DNA from: Pseudomonas sp. P8_229
GTDB taxonomy: Bacteria > Pseudomonadota > Gammaproteobacteria > Pseudomonadales > Pseudomonadaceae
Assembly: GCF_034008635.1 (NCBI RefSeq)
Contig: NZ_CP125378.1
Span: forward strand, 6,076,501 to 6,140,500
Reading direction: 5' to 3'
Length of the DNA: 64,000 nt
The notes under the pieces are model-generated. The model made no database searches. It saw nothing but the letters and a program-made list of their open reading frames with translations, and was not told where the DNA came from. Shown here piece by piece: positions 34,951-42,676 of this stretch (positions are counted from its first letter, which is position 1; each line of letters begins with the position of its first letter). A program made the position numbers and the translations under genes.

Positions 34951-36070
34951 CCTCATCCAGTACCTGCTCAAGCGTACTGACCGTGCGCTCGATATTCTGC
35001 AGCTTCTCAAGTCCGAACAGGCCGATGCGGAAGGTCTGGAAGTCGGCCGGTTCGTCACATTGCAACGGCACTCCGGCGGCGATCTGCAGGCCGTGATCGG
35101 CAAATTTCCTGCCGCTCTTGATGTCGGCATCATCGGTGTAGCTCACCACGACACCGGGGGCCTGAAAGCCGGCAGCGGCCACACTTTTGATGCCTTTGCC
35201 GGTCAACATCGCGCGTACCCGATCACCCAGTGCCTGTTGTTCGTCGCGGATCCTGTCGAAGCCGTAGGCTTGCGTTTCCTTCATCACGTCGTTAAAGCGC
35301 GCGAGGGCATCGCTGGGCATGGTTGCGTGGTAGGCATGTCCGCCCTGTTCGTAGGCCTGCATGATCTGCAGCCACTTTTTCAGGTCGCAGGCGAAGCTGC
35401 TGCTTTGCGTCTGCTCGATGCGTTCGAGGGCCAAAGCACTGAACATCACCAGAGCGCAGCAAGGGGAGGCGCTCCAGCCTTTCTGCGGAGCGCTGATCAG
35501 CAGGTCGACTGCGCATTTGTGCATATCCACCCAAATCGTGCCCGAGGCGATGCAGTCCAACACGAACAAGCCACCCACCGCATGCACGGCATCGCCAACC
35601 GCCCGCAGGTACTCGTCGGGCAGGATGATCCCGGATGAAGTTTCAACGTGGGGCGCGAAGACCACCTGCGGCTTCTGTGCCGCAATGGCTGCCAACACTT
35701 CGTCCAGCGGCGGCGGGGCGTAGGCCGCCTGGCGATCAGTGTCGACCGGTCGGGCCTTGAGCACCGTGGTCGCTGCCGGAATGTTGCCCATATCGAGGAT
35801 CTGGCTCCAGCGATAACTGAACCAGCCGTTGCGTATCACCAGGCATTGCTGGCCAGTGGCGAACTGTCGCGCGACAGCTTCCATGCCGAATGTGCCGCTG
35901 CCCGGGACCACCGCAACCGATTCGGCGTTGTAGACCTGTTTCAGGGTCTTGGAAACGTTCTTCATCACGCCTTGGAAGGACTGCGACATGTGGTTGAGCG
36001 AGCGGTCGGTGTAGACCACTGAATACTCGACCAGGCCCTCAGGATCGATACCGGGATAGAGCTTTGACAT
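34943..36070 (-). CDS. Class V aminotransferase (alanine-glyoxylate/serine-type)
   Basis: A 375-residue PLP enzyme. VVPGSGTFGMEAVARQF near 54-70, the aspartate strand VLDCIASGTIWVD and the Schiff-base lysine in SAPQKGWSASP near 200-210 fit the alanine-glyoxylate, serine-pyruvate and phosphonate transaminase group. The start at 36070 has AAAGGAG upstream and gives MSKLYPGID, so a longer reading from 36124 was rejected. It stands alone on the minus strand between the RND operon and a P-loop kinase-like gene. The substrate is not inferable from neighbours. Confidence 0.78.
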   Translation of the reverse strand: MSKLYPGIDPEGLVEYSVVYTDRSLNHMSQSFQGVMKNVSKTLKQVYNAESVAVVPGSGTFGMEAVARQFATGQQCLVIRNGWFSYRWSQILDMGNIPAATTVLKARPVDTDRQAAYAPPPLDEVLAAIAAQKPQVVFAPHVETSSGIILPDEYLRAVGDAVHAVGGLFVLDCIASGTIWVDMHKCAVDLLISAPQKGWSASPCCALVMFSALALERIEQTQSSSFACDLKKWLQIMQAYEQGGHAYHATMPSDALARFNDVMKETQAYGFDRIRDEQQALGDRVRAMLTGKGIKSVAAAGFQAPGVVVSYTDDADIKSGRKFADHGLQIAAGVPLQCDEPADFQTFRIGLFGLEKLQNIERTVSTLEQVLDEVI

Positions 36071-36257
36071 GGCGTAACTCCTTTGGCAGAGATGTAGTGA
36101 TATCGACCCTAGCCTCGGCAGCACTTGCTTTCAAGCATGGCGGTACAAGACGACAGGGGAACAGTGATGCACAATCATCCTTCAGCCGGATCAATGTGTT
36201 TATCGATTTTCTCATCGAGACTCTCGGTCCGGCGGCCACAACCAAGCGATGTGAACA

Positions 36258-36869
36258 ATGAATCGTCCGCTGTTTGTTTCTCTCGATGGGCCCAAGGGCA
36301 CCGGCAAAACCACGCTGTTGGAGGCCGTTACGAAAGTACTGAGGGCGGGCAACAAGAAAGTCATCCGGCTTTGCGAGAGAAAAAGCGATCCTTTCAGGGG
36401 GGAAACCATGGCCCTGGTTAACACGCTTGCCAGAAATCCATCCATGGATCTGGAATGGGCTGTGTGTCAGCGCCTGGCTGATAGTCGTCGCTGGATTTCC
36501 CGGCACGTACTGACGAAGCAGCCGCTGGACAGCATTATCTTGATCGATCGCTGGTATCCATCTGATGCCGCATTTCGCCAATCCATCCCGTTTGCCGAGA
36601 TTCTCCAGTTAAACCTGGAGCGGGACGTGCGAGTGCCGGACTTGCATGTCGGCGTCGTTACCGATGCGGATATTTCATGGGCAAGGGCTACGGCGAGATC
36701 TCGAGGATTGGGCGGCACTGTGATCCAGAAGCACGCAGAGCATGTGCGATGCACGGAGATGTTCGAACAAGCGGTCAAGGAGCATGGTTGGGTTCTATGT
36801 CGTAATGAGGGAACGATTGAGGACGCCACGATGCAGATGGTTTCTGAAATCTATAGGGTGTTGGGGTGA
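36258..36869 (+). CDS. dTMP-kinase-like P-loop protein
   Basis: A 203-residue protein with the P-loop GPKGTGKTT at about 11-19, and DRWYPSDAAF near 97-106 matching the DRY/DRW motif of thymidylate kinase-like enzymes. A lid-like RATARSRGLGG region lies near 144-154. Length fits the family, but essential Tmk is normally encoded with holB, and this copy has no such neighbour. It may be a nucleotide or antibiotic kinase of related fold. It is read away from the aminotransferase gene, with a 187-base gap. Confidence 0.65.
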   Translation: MNRPLFVSLDGPKGTGKTTLLEAVTKVLRAGNKKVIRLCERKSDPFRGETMALVNTLARNPSMDLEWAVCQRLADSRRWISRHVLTKQPLDSIILIDRWYPSDAAFRQSIPFAEILQLNLERDVRVPDLHVGVVTDADISWARATARSRGLGGTVIQKHAEHVRCTEMFEQAVKEHGWVLCRNEGTIEDATMQMVSEIYRVLG

Positions 36870-37087
36870 TTGCTTGAATGGAGACAGGCGGTGATGCAGG
36901 GGCGCGCAACGTAATACATGATTTAACATAATATACATTACACGTAACAAAGTGTTTCAGGGTCAGCCCAGTTGCGCGCAGGTTTAGAATCTCCAGCAGC
37001 TGCTATAAAACGTCTTCCCCTGATGCTTGGCCATCCTTGAAATCTACGTCGCTCAATCCTCAATCCTCAATCCTCAATCCTCAATCC
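36870..37087. other. Convergent intergenic stretch
   Basis: A gap between the convergent kinase-like and cupin genes. It has an AT-rich stretch near 36915-36950 and ends in the heptamer repeat array described separately. No gene or clear terminator was seen. Confidence 0.4.
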
Positions 37088-37100
37088 TCAATCCTCAATT
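37053..37100. repeat. Heptamer tandem repeat (TCAATCC)n
   Basis: Six perfect copies of TCAATCC run from 37053 to 37094, followed by a partial TCAATT. The first copies met on the minus strand encode the end of the cupin protein and its TGA stop, so copy-number change beyond that point would not alter the protein. Slippage is likely at such a tract. Confidence 0.9.
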
Positions 37101-37603
37101 CGCGTCAGCTCTTCAATCAGATTTCGATGCTGCGGAAATTGCGCCGTGAGTTTCTGACGCCCACCCATTTGCATGTCCGCGAAATCAAATCCTGGTGAAA
37201 CCGCTTCACTGATCAAACCAAATCCATTCGTGCCATTCAGCAACCGTGAAGCTTTCCAGATTCCACCTGGCACGTGTAATTGCAATTGCTGACCTGCAAG
37301 CATGTCGTTGCCCATGATCAATGTCTGCAGTGAACCGTCCGCATGGATCAGGCTGTACTCGATGGGATCACCCAGGTGGAAATAATGCAGGATGTCGGAC
37401 TGGTTGAAATGAAACTGACCCACCGGCGATTGCTCGGTCAGCAGATAATAAATCGACGTCATCAGATAGCGCGGACCGGATGCTGTTTGCAGCATGCCGC
37501 GTTGATCGGCTTGAAAGGTTCGACGCAAATAACCGCCTTCAACGTGAGCCTCCAGATTCAGCTCGGCAATCAAGGCCTCGACGGTGATTTTGCGTTGATT
37601 CAT
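37088..37603 (-). CDS. DUF985-type cupin
   Basis: A 171-residue single-domain cupin of the DUF985 type. EGGYLRRTFQAD near 21-32, SIYYLLTEQSPVGQFHFNQSD in two halves near 50-70, and HVPGGIWKASRL give the double-stranded beta-helix strands. FHFNQSDILHYFHLGD supplies possible metal-binding His residues. The function of the family is not established. The start at 37603 has AAGGAG upstream, so a reading beginning at 37645 was rejected. The end of the gene runs into the heptamer repeat array. Confidence 0.8.
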   Translation of the reverse strand: MNQRKITVEALIAELNLEAHVEGGYLRRTFQADQRGMLQTASGPRYLMTSIYYLLTEQSPVGQFHFNQSDILHYFHLGDPIEYSLIHADGSLQTLIMGNDMLAGQQLQLHVPGGIWKASRLLNGTNGFGLISEAVSPGFDFADMQMGGRQKLTAQFPQHRNLIEELTRIED

Positions 37604-37643
37604 GGCCTGCTCCTTCGATCTAGCGCCATTCACTTGATAGCTC

Positions 37644-37662
37644 AACTAAACGGCTATTTAGT
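37644..37662. promoter_or_regulatory. Inverted repeat upstream of the cupin gene
   Basis: ACTAAA and TTTAGT flank CGGCTA. Read on the minus strand the site is AAATAGCCGTTTAGTT, which differs by one base insertion from AAATAGCCGTTTTAGTT at 62877-62893 upstream of the orphan kinase. It may be an operator. Confidence 0.4.
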
Positions 37663-38185
37663 GTAGTTAACCTAAAATAGCACCCTAATCGAAGACGTAT
37701 GCCTCATTTCGCCTCGCCATTCCCGTCGCGAATAGCCGATACCCCGAGAGAAAGATAACAAGCATTCATAGCGGGAAATACCTTGTGCATGTTGTTTGAG
37801 TCAGCGATCAAAACCACTTATAGCCAGAGGCAATAAATTAAATAACAAAATAATACCACCTGGCCACTATCTAATTAGCTTGCTAACTAAGCCCATTGAA
37901 AGTCCTCCTCGTTTCGAATATTAAGCAGCCTCTGATTCACAACAACAAAGGCCCTCATCACCTTGAATACATTGAATAAACAACTCACCCGTAGATGCCC
38001 GATTTCGATGCTTGCCTATCGACTCAATAACGCCTGAAAAACGCCACTTCGTATTTTATTTGCAAAACGACAACAACCGTCTAGGTTCATGAATATCTTC
38101 ACAGGCACATCACTCAAATAATAAGAACAGCCTTCAAGGCGGGAGAACTCATTCCGCTGAAATAATTAAGACTCTGCTTTTAGTT
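37663..38185. other. Long AT-rich gap ahead of the ebo cluster
   Basis: No open frame with a ribosome binding site was found in these bases, which are clearly AT-richer than the flanking genes. The stretch presumably contains the ebo promoter and 5' leader. The end of the leader carries the two GGA-loop hairpins listed next. Confidence 0.5.
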
Positions 38186-38202
38186 ACTGAACGGAACTCA
38201 GT
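38186..38202 (+). promoter_or_regulatory. RsmA/RsmE-type hairpin 1 in the ebo leader
   Basis: ACTGA and TCAGT form a five-base-pair stem closing the loop ACGGAAC. An ACGGA in a small loop is the core of CsrA/RsmA recognition sites. It stands 25 bases upstream of the ebo start codon, next to the second hairpin. Confidence 0.6.
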
Positions 38203-38209
38203 CATCACA

Positions 38210-38228
38210 ATCAAGAGGGATGCTTGAT
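38210..38228 (+). promoter_or_regulatory. RsmA/RsmE-type hairpin 2 over the ebo ribosome binding site
   Basis: ATCAAG-AGGGATG-CTTGAT folds into a perfect six-base-pair stem with a seven-base loop. The loop contains the Shine-Dalgarno GGGA and a core ANGGAT-type RsmA motif, and the first two bases of the eboD start codon (38227-38228) lie in the stem. Binding here would block translation directly. Confidence 0.68.
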
Positions 38229-40101
38229 GAAGCACAGCCGTTGGTATCGTGCGCTCTCGAAAAAGGCGCCAGCCGAACATTTTTGGCTGTCATTGTTTTG
38301 CTTTTCAGGTCTGGTGATCGCCAGCTTCGTCTTGTTCGAACAGCAGATCCAGGATTTCCTGACTCATCTCGACCTGTACCTTCCGTCCTCCCCCACCCAG
38401 AAACTCAACCTCGCGCTGCTACTGATCGCCTTGCTGGCGCTGGATGTGGTGCTGCCCGTGCCTTCCAGTGTGGTCGCGCTACTGGCCGTGGCCATGCTGG
38501 GCAGTGTCGGCGGTTATCTGGTGATTTTCATTGGCCTGTGCCTGGGGGCCGGGTTGGGGTATGCGCTAGGGGCCGGCTATTTCCGGATGCTTTCGAGTCG
38601 CCTCGGTTTGCATCAACGCCGGCCCGGGCAACTCGGGTATCGATTGGGCACGCTGTCATTGATCTGCCTGCGCGGCGTGCCCGTGCTGGCTGAAACCTCA
38701 GTGGTGGCGGCTGGCATGCAACGTTATCCGCTACGCTCGTTCTTGCTGGTCACCACCCTGGCTAACGCCGGTCTGGCACTGGCCTACAGCGCCATTGGCG
38801 CGTTCCTCGTCGAAGAGAACGCGCTGCTGGTGACTATCCTCGCCAGTATGGTGTTGCCGGGACTGTTCATCGCCGGGTACAGCCTGTTCAAGACCTTGCG
38901 CAAGCACGGCGCCGAGCAGACGCTCCGCGGACGTTTCGAGGTCAGTTACGACTACCCGGTGGTGTTCACCGATCATCTGTTCGATCCGTCCAATGCCTGC
39001 CTGCATCAGCAACTCACCGCTCGGCAAAGTGGCCGCGTGACCGTACTGGTGTTCGCCGATGAACAACTGCTGAAAAGCGCCCCGCAATTGCTGGAACAGA
39101 TCGATGGCTATTTTGCTGCCTATACAGTGGATGTGCATTTGCAGGCACCGCCGATTGCCGTTCCGGCCGGTGAACTGAGCAAGGATTCACAGGTGTTACA
39201 GCAGCTCTACACCGACATGATGAGACATGGGCTGGACCGGCACTGCTATGTCCTCGCCCTCGGTGGTGGCGCTGTACTGGACTCCGTGGGCTACGCCTGT
39301 GCCACCTTCCACCGTGGCATTCGCCTGATTCGCGTGCCGAGCACCGTACTGGCCCAGAACGATGCCGGCATCGGGGTGAAAAACGGCATCAATGCCTTCG
39401 GCCAGAAGAATCTGCTCGGGACCTTCTACCCCGCCACGGCCGTGATCAATGACTTCCAGTTGCTGACCAGCCTTACCCGCCGTGACCAGATCGCCGGGCT
39501 GGCCGAGGCGGTGAAAGTCGCGCTGATCAAGGACCAGGCATTCTTCCAATGGATGGAGCAACAGGCCGACGCCCTCGCCCGCTTCGATCACCCGGCAAGC
39601 CGCTATGCGATTCGCCGCTGCGCCGAACTGCACCTGGGGCACATCACCGGTGCCGGCGACCCTTTCGAGCGCGCAAATGGGCGGCCGCTGGATTACGGAC
39701 ACTGGGCGGCGCACAAACTGGAAAACCTCAGCCACCACCGGTTGCGCCATGGCGAAGCGGTCGCCGTGGGCATGGCCCTCGACGGACTCTACGCCAATGC
39801 CCTCGGGCTTCTGAGCGATGCTGACAGTGAGCGGGTGATGAGCTTGTTGACCAAGCTCGGTTTCAACCTGAGCCCACCGGAATTGAACCTGAAAGATGTG
39901 CAAGGTCGTTCGCAGGTATTGCTCGGGTTGGAAGAGTTCCGCCAGCACCTGGGCGGACAACTTTCCATCCCGATGCTCAGCGGAATCGGCCAATCGGTAG
40001 ACCTGCATGAAATCGACGACGCGCGGATGGAGCAGGCGCTGATGCGGCTGTCTACCTGCAGCGCTGCGGCCAGCAGCCTGAGCGAGGGCTTCGCGAAATG
40101 A
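38227..40101 (+). CDS. eboD: EboD-type sugar-phosphate cyclase fused to an N-terminal VTT membrane domain
   Basis: A 624-residue fusion. Residues about 15-230 form a VTT/DedA-like (SNARE-associated) membrane domain with several hydrophobic segments. Residues about 240-600 are a 3-dehydroquinate-synthase-like cyclase: LALGGGAVLDSVGYA, PSTVLAQNDAGIGVKNGIN, the metal ligands in GLAEAVKVALI, YGHWAAHKLE and RHGEAVAVGM are kept. It is not housekeeping AroB. It is the first gene of the ebo operon and probably makes or modifies a cyclitol-type moiety at the membrane. The ATG at 38227 has GAGGG at seven bases. The VTT fusion would anchor the enzyme next to the prenyltransferase EboC. Confidence 0.85.
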   Translation: MKHSRWYRALSKKAPAEHFWLSLFCFSGLVIASFVLFEQQIQDFLTHLDLYLPSSPTQKLNLALLLIALLALDVVLPVPSSVVALLAVAMLGSVGGYLVIFIGLCLGAGLGYALGAGYFRMLSSRLGLHQRRPGQLGYRLGTLSLICLRGVPVLAETSVVAAGMQRYPLRSFLLVTTLANAGLALAYSAIGAFLVEENALLVTILASMVLPGLFIAGYSLFKTLRKHGAEQTLRGRFEVSYDYPVVFTDHLFDPSNACLHQQLTARQSGRVTVLVFADEQLLKSAPQLLEQIDGYFAAYTVDVHLQAPPIAVPAGELSKDSQVLQQLYTDMMRHGLDRHCYVLALGGGAVLDSVGYACATFHRGIRLIRVPSTVLAQNDAGIGVKNGINAFGQKNLLGTFYPATAVINDFQLLTSLTRRDQIAGLAEAVKVALIKDQAFFQWMEQQADALARFDHPASRYAIRRCAELHLGHITGAGDPFERANGRPLDYGHWAAHKLENLSHHRLRHGEAVAVGMALDGLYANALGLLSDADSERVMSLLTKLGFNLSPPELNLKDVQGRSQVLLGLEEFRQHLGGQLSIPMLSGIGQSVDLHEIDDARMEQALMRLSTCSAAASSLSEGFAK

Positions 40102-40988
40102 ACCAGACCCCGCAAAGCCTTAAAACCTGGATGACGCTGGGCCGGGTATCCAATCTGCCCACGGTCTGGACCAACACCCTGGCCGCCGCACTGCTGGCCA
40201 GCAGCGCCGGTGCACTGGCGCCGCCCTCATCGCTGGTGTGGGTTCTGCTGCTGGTCACCCTGTCGTTGCTGTATCTGGCCGGCATGTTGCTGAACGATCT
40301 ACTGGATGCAGACTGGGATCAGCAACACCACAATCCGCGGCCCATCACGCTGGGCCTGGTCAGTCGCCAACAAGTGCGCCTCGCCACGGTGTTGCTGCTG
40401 ACACTGGCCGCGGCCTCGGTACTCGGCCTGAGCCAACTGATCGATCAGCCGCATTGGCTGCTGGCCAGCGTCACGCTGTTGGTGGGCTGCATCATCGGTT
40501 ACAACGTGCTGCACAAAAGATACGCCCACAGCGTGTGGTTGATGGGCGCCTGCCGCTCGGCGCTGTACCTCACGGCAGCGGCCAGTCTGGCGGTGCCACC
40601 GGAGCCGATCTGGCTCTGCGCGATTTTGCTCGGCGTCTACATCAGCGGGCTGACTTATCTGGCCCGGCATGAGCATCACAACCAGTTGCTCAGCCGCCTG
40701 CCGTTGATCCTGATGCTGAGTCCTCTGGCCCTGGCGATCTACTCCGAGAACCTGTGGTTCTGGCCGGTGCTGTTGCTCTGGCTCGGCTGGCTGGGCTGGC
40801 ATTACTGGCACAACCTTGCCAGCCCGAAACACCGACAAGTCCGCGCCTTTATCGGTGCAGGTCTTGCGGCACTGCCACTGTTCGATGCGTTGGTGATGGC
40901 CGTGGCCAACCAACCGTTGGGCAGCCTGCTGTGTGTTCTGGTGTTTTTGCTGCTCCCACATTTCCAGCGCTGGATCAAACCGACATGA
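40098..40988 (+). CDS. eboC: EboC, UbiA-family prenyltransferase-like membrane protein
   Basis: A 296-residue membrane protein with about eight or nine hydrophobic segments. The first aspartate motif is NDLLDADWDQQ near 72-82, corresponding to the NDxxD of UbiA enzymes. The second, normally DxxxD, is weaker near the LARHEHHN loop. GRVSNLPTVWTN near 15-26 is the usual UbiA opening. It overlaps eboD and eboA by four bases each (ATGA). In ebo clusters it is thought to attach a polyprenyl group to a metabolite or carrier for export. Confidence 0.85.
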   Translation: MNQTPQSLKTWMTLGRVSNLPTVWTNTLAAALLASSAGALAPPSSLVWVLLLVTLSLLYLAGMLLNDLLDADWDQQHHNPRPITLGLVSRQQVRLATVLLLTLAAASVLGLSQLIDQPHWLLASVTLLVGCIIGYNVLHKRYAHSVWLMGACRSALYLTAAASLAVPPEPIWLCAILLGVYISGLTYLARHEHHNQLLSRLPLILMLSPLALAIYSENLWFWPVLLLWLGWLGWHYWHNLASPKHRQVRAFIGAGLAALPLFDALVMAVANQPLGSLLCVLVFLLLPHFQRWIKPT

Positions 40989-41755
40989 ACATGGACGTCA
41001 CTGCGCCGCCAACGGCGGCCCTCGGCATGCGCCACGATTGCCTTGCCGAACAGCATCAGGTGTTGACCGGGCAACTCGATGAGAACGAGCTGCACTGGTG
41101 GCGTCAGGCGCAGGCGCAACTTGCCCGCCAGCCGGACGCCAGTACCGCGTCGCTCCTGAGCGGCCAGTGCAGGCGTCATCTGCGTGATCGTGCACTGCCC
41201 GACAGTCGCTGGAACCTGATCCAGCTGGCCCGCGCCTTGTTGCTGGCGCAAGTCCTTGAGCAATCACCGCCAGTCGGGCAACGGCCTCTGCTGCGTCAGC
41301 TATTTCTGTGGGGTGACGATCAGGAAAAGGTCGCCACCCTGAAAGCCTTCGACTGGTTCGACGGTCATGGGCTGTGCGTGGAACTGGCGTTGCAGGCCGG
41401 ACGCACCAGCAACAGCCAGGTGTTTGCCGCCCTCGCCCTCGACACGCTCTACCCGTCGCGTCACTACCCGGAACGAGCCTTCCACCAACTGGTGCTGAAA
41501 GCGCTGGGCATGGGGCTCGACGTGCGACGCCTGATCGGTCTGGCGCAACGACGCAGCGTCACCCTCAATCAATTGGCCCTCGACCTGCTGGAAGAGCAAC
41601 TCGCCGCTGACCGAACGGTGTCCGCCGGCTTGCCCCTGGCGATTGCCTTCGACCAGCTCGGCCCTGTGCAACGTCAGCGACTTATCGGCCTGAACCAGCA
41701 GCGACGTTTGCCGCCGGAATGGCGCGATCACCTGACCGACACGCCATCGAACTGA
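40985..41755 (+). CDS. eboA: EboA-domain protein
   Basis: A 256-residue, mostly helical, soluble protein with no signal peptide or recognised catalytic motif. WWRQAQAQLARQ, the LTLRQ-like LLRQLFLWGDDQEKVATLKA stretch and RTSNSQVFAALALDTLYPSRHYP fit the EboA domain, whose function is unknown. Its ATG overlaps the eboC stop, and a second ATG lies two codons on. It lies between eboC and eboB, an order that differs from the alphabetical A-F order in cyanobacteria. The call relies on context as much as on sequence. Confidence 0.75.
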   Translation: MNMDVTAPPTAALGMRHDCLAEQHQVLTGQLDENELHWWRQAQAQLARQPDASTASLLSGQCRRHLRDRALPDSRWNLIQLARALLLAQVLEQSPPVGQRPLLRQLFLWGDDQEKVATLKAFDWFDGHGLCVELALQAGRTSNSQVFAALALDTLYPSRHYPERAFHQLVLKALGMGLDVRRLIGLAQRRSVTLNQLALDLLEEQLAADRTVSAGLPLAIAFDQLGPVQRQRLIGLNQQRRLPPEWRDHLTDTPSN

Positions 41756-41791
41756 TGCCCAACGACTCCTTTCCCTCAACGAGGATTCATC

Positions 41792-42676
41792 ATGCCCAAG
41801 TATTTCGACCCGCACATTCATATGGTCAGCCGCACCACTGATGACTACCAGAACATGGCCGCCGCCGGAATTACCGGGGTGATCGAGCCAGCCTTCTGGC
41901 AAGGTCAGGCCAGAACCAGTGTCGGCAGTTTCATTGATTACTTCGACACCCTGTTGGGCTGGGAGCGCTTTCGCGCCAGCATGTTTGGCATCCATCACTT
42001 CTGCACCATCGGTCTCAATCCCAAGGAGGCCAATGACTTGTCGGTGGCCAACGAGGTGCTGGAGATTCTGCCGCGTTATCTGGTGAAGGACGGCGTCGTG
42101 GCGGTCGGCGAAATCGGCTACGACGACATCACGCCCGAGGAAGATCGTTTTCTCGCGGCGCAGTTGGAGCTGGCCAGACAATTCAATCTGCCGGTGCTGG
42201 TACACACGCCGCACCGCGACAAGATCGGCGGTACCAAGCGGACGTTGGCGGTGATTCGCGAGGTGGGGATCAACGAGAGTCTGGTGATCATCGATCACCT
42301 CAATGAACTGACCCTGCCGTTGGTGCTGGACAGCGACTGCTGGCGCGGTCACTCGATCTATCCCAACACCAAAATGTCGGAACAACGGATGGTCGCCCTG
42401 CTCCAGCAATACGGCACCGAGAAAATGGTGGTCAACAGTGCTGCCGACTGGGGCATCAGCGATCCGCTCAAAGTGCCGAAAACCGGTCAGGCGATGTTGG
42501 CGGCCGGCTTCAGTGAAGCCCAGGTCGAGCAGGTGCTGTTCCACAACCCCGTCGATTTTTTCGCCCAGAGCGGCCAACTGGATAAAACCTTGGTCAGCAC
42601 CCCGCTGCCCATCGATCAGCGCCGGCAGTATCAGGAAAACTCCGCCCTGCGTGGCCAGGAACCGGTGATCAAATGA
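41792..42676 (+). CDS. eboB: EboB, TatD-like metal-dependent hydrolase
   Basis: A 294-residue amidohydrolase-fold protein. Metal-binding motifs appear in order: DPHIHM at 6-11, GEIGYDD near 110-116, VHTPHRDK near 138-145, IDHLNE near 168-173 and the final Asp in NSAADWGISDP. It is a cytoplasmic hydrolase of the TatD/urease superfamily. Its substrate in ebo clusters is unknown. The ribosome binding region has ACGAGGATTCATC ahead of the ATG, and the stop overlaps the eboE start by four bases. Confidence 0.85.
   Translation: MPKYFDPHIHMVSRTTDDYQNMAAAGITGVIEPAFWQGQARTSVGSFIDYFDTLLGWERFRASMFGIHHFCTIGLNPKEANDLSVANEVLEILPRYLVKDGVVAVGEIGYDDITPEEDRFLAAQLELARQFNLPVLVHTPHRDKIGGTKRTLAVIREVGINESLVIIDHLNELTLPLVLDSDCWRGHSIYPNTKMSEQRMVALLQQYGTEKMVVNSAADWGISDPLKVPKTGQAMLAAGFSEAQVEQVLFHNPVDFFAQSGQLDKTLVSTPLPIDQRRQYQENSALRGQEPVIK

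Noticed and set aside
37053..37100. Short repeats as a CRISPR array
   Set aside because: The unit is seven bases with no spacers. It is a simple tandem repeat and no cas gene is near.
38138..38158. Third GGA-containing hairpin in the ebo leader
   Set aside because: The GGA lies in the stem, not in the loop, and the stem has a wobble pair, so it is a poor RsmA site.
38227..40101. Housekeeping 3-dehydroquinate synthase (aroB)
   Set aside because: The N-terminal membrane domain and the ebo neighbours do not fit AroB. It is the first gene of an ebo operon.
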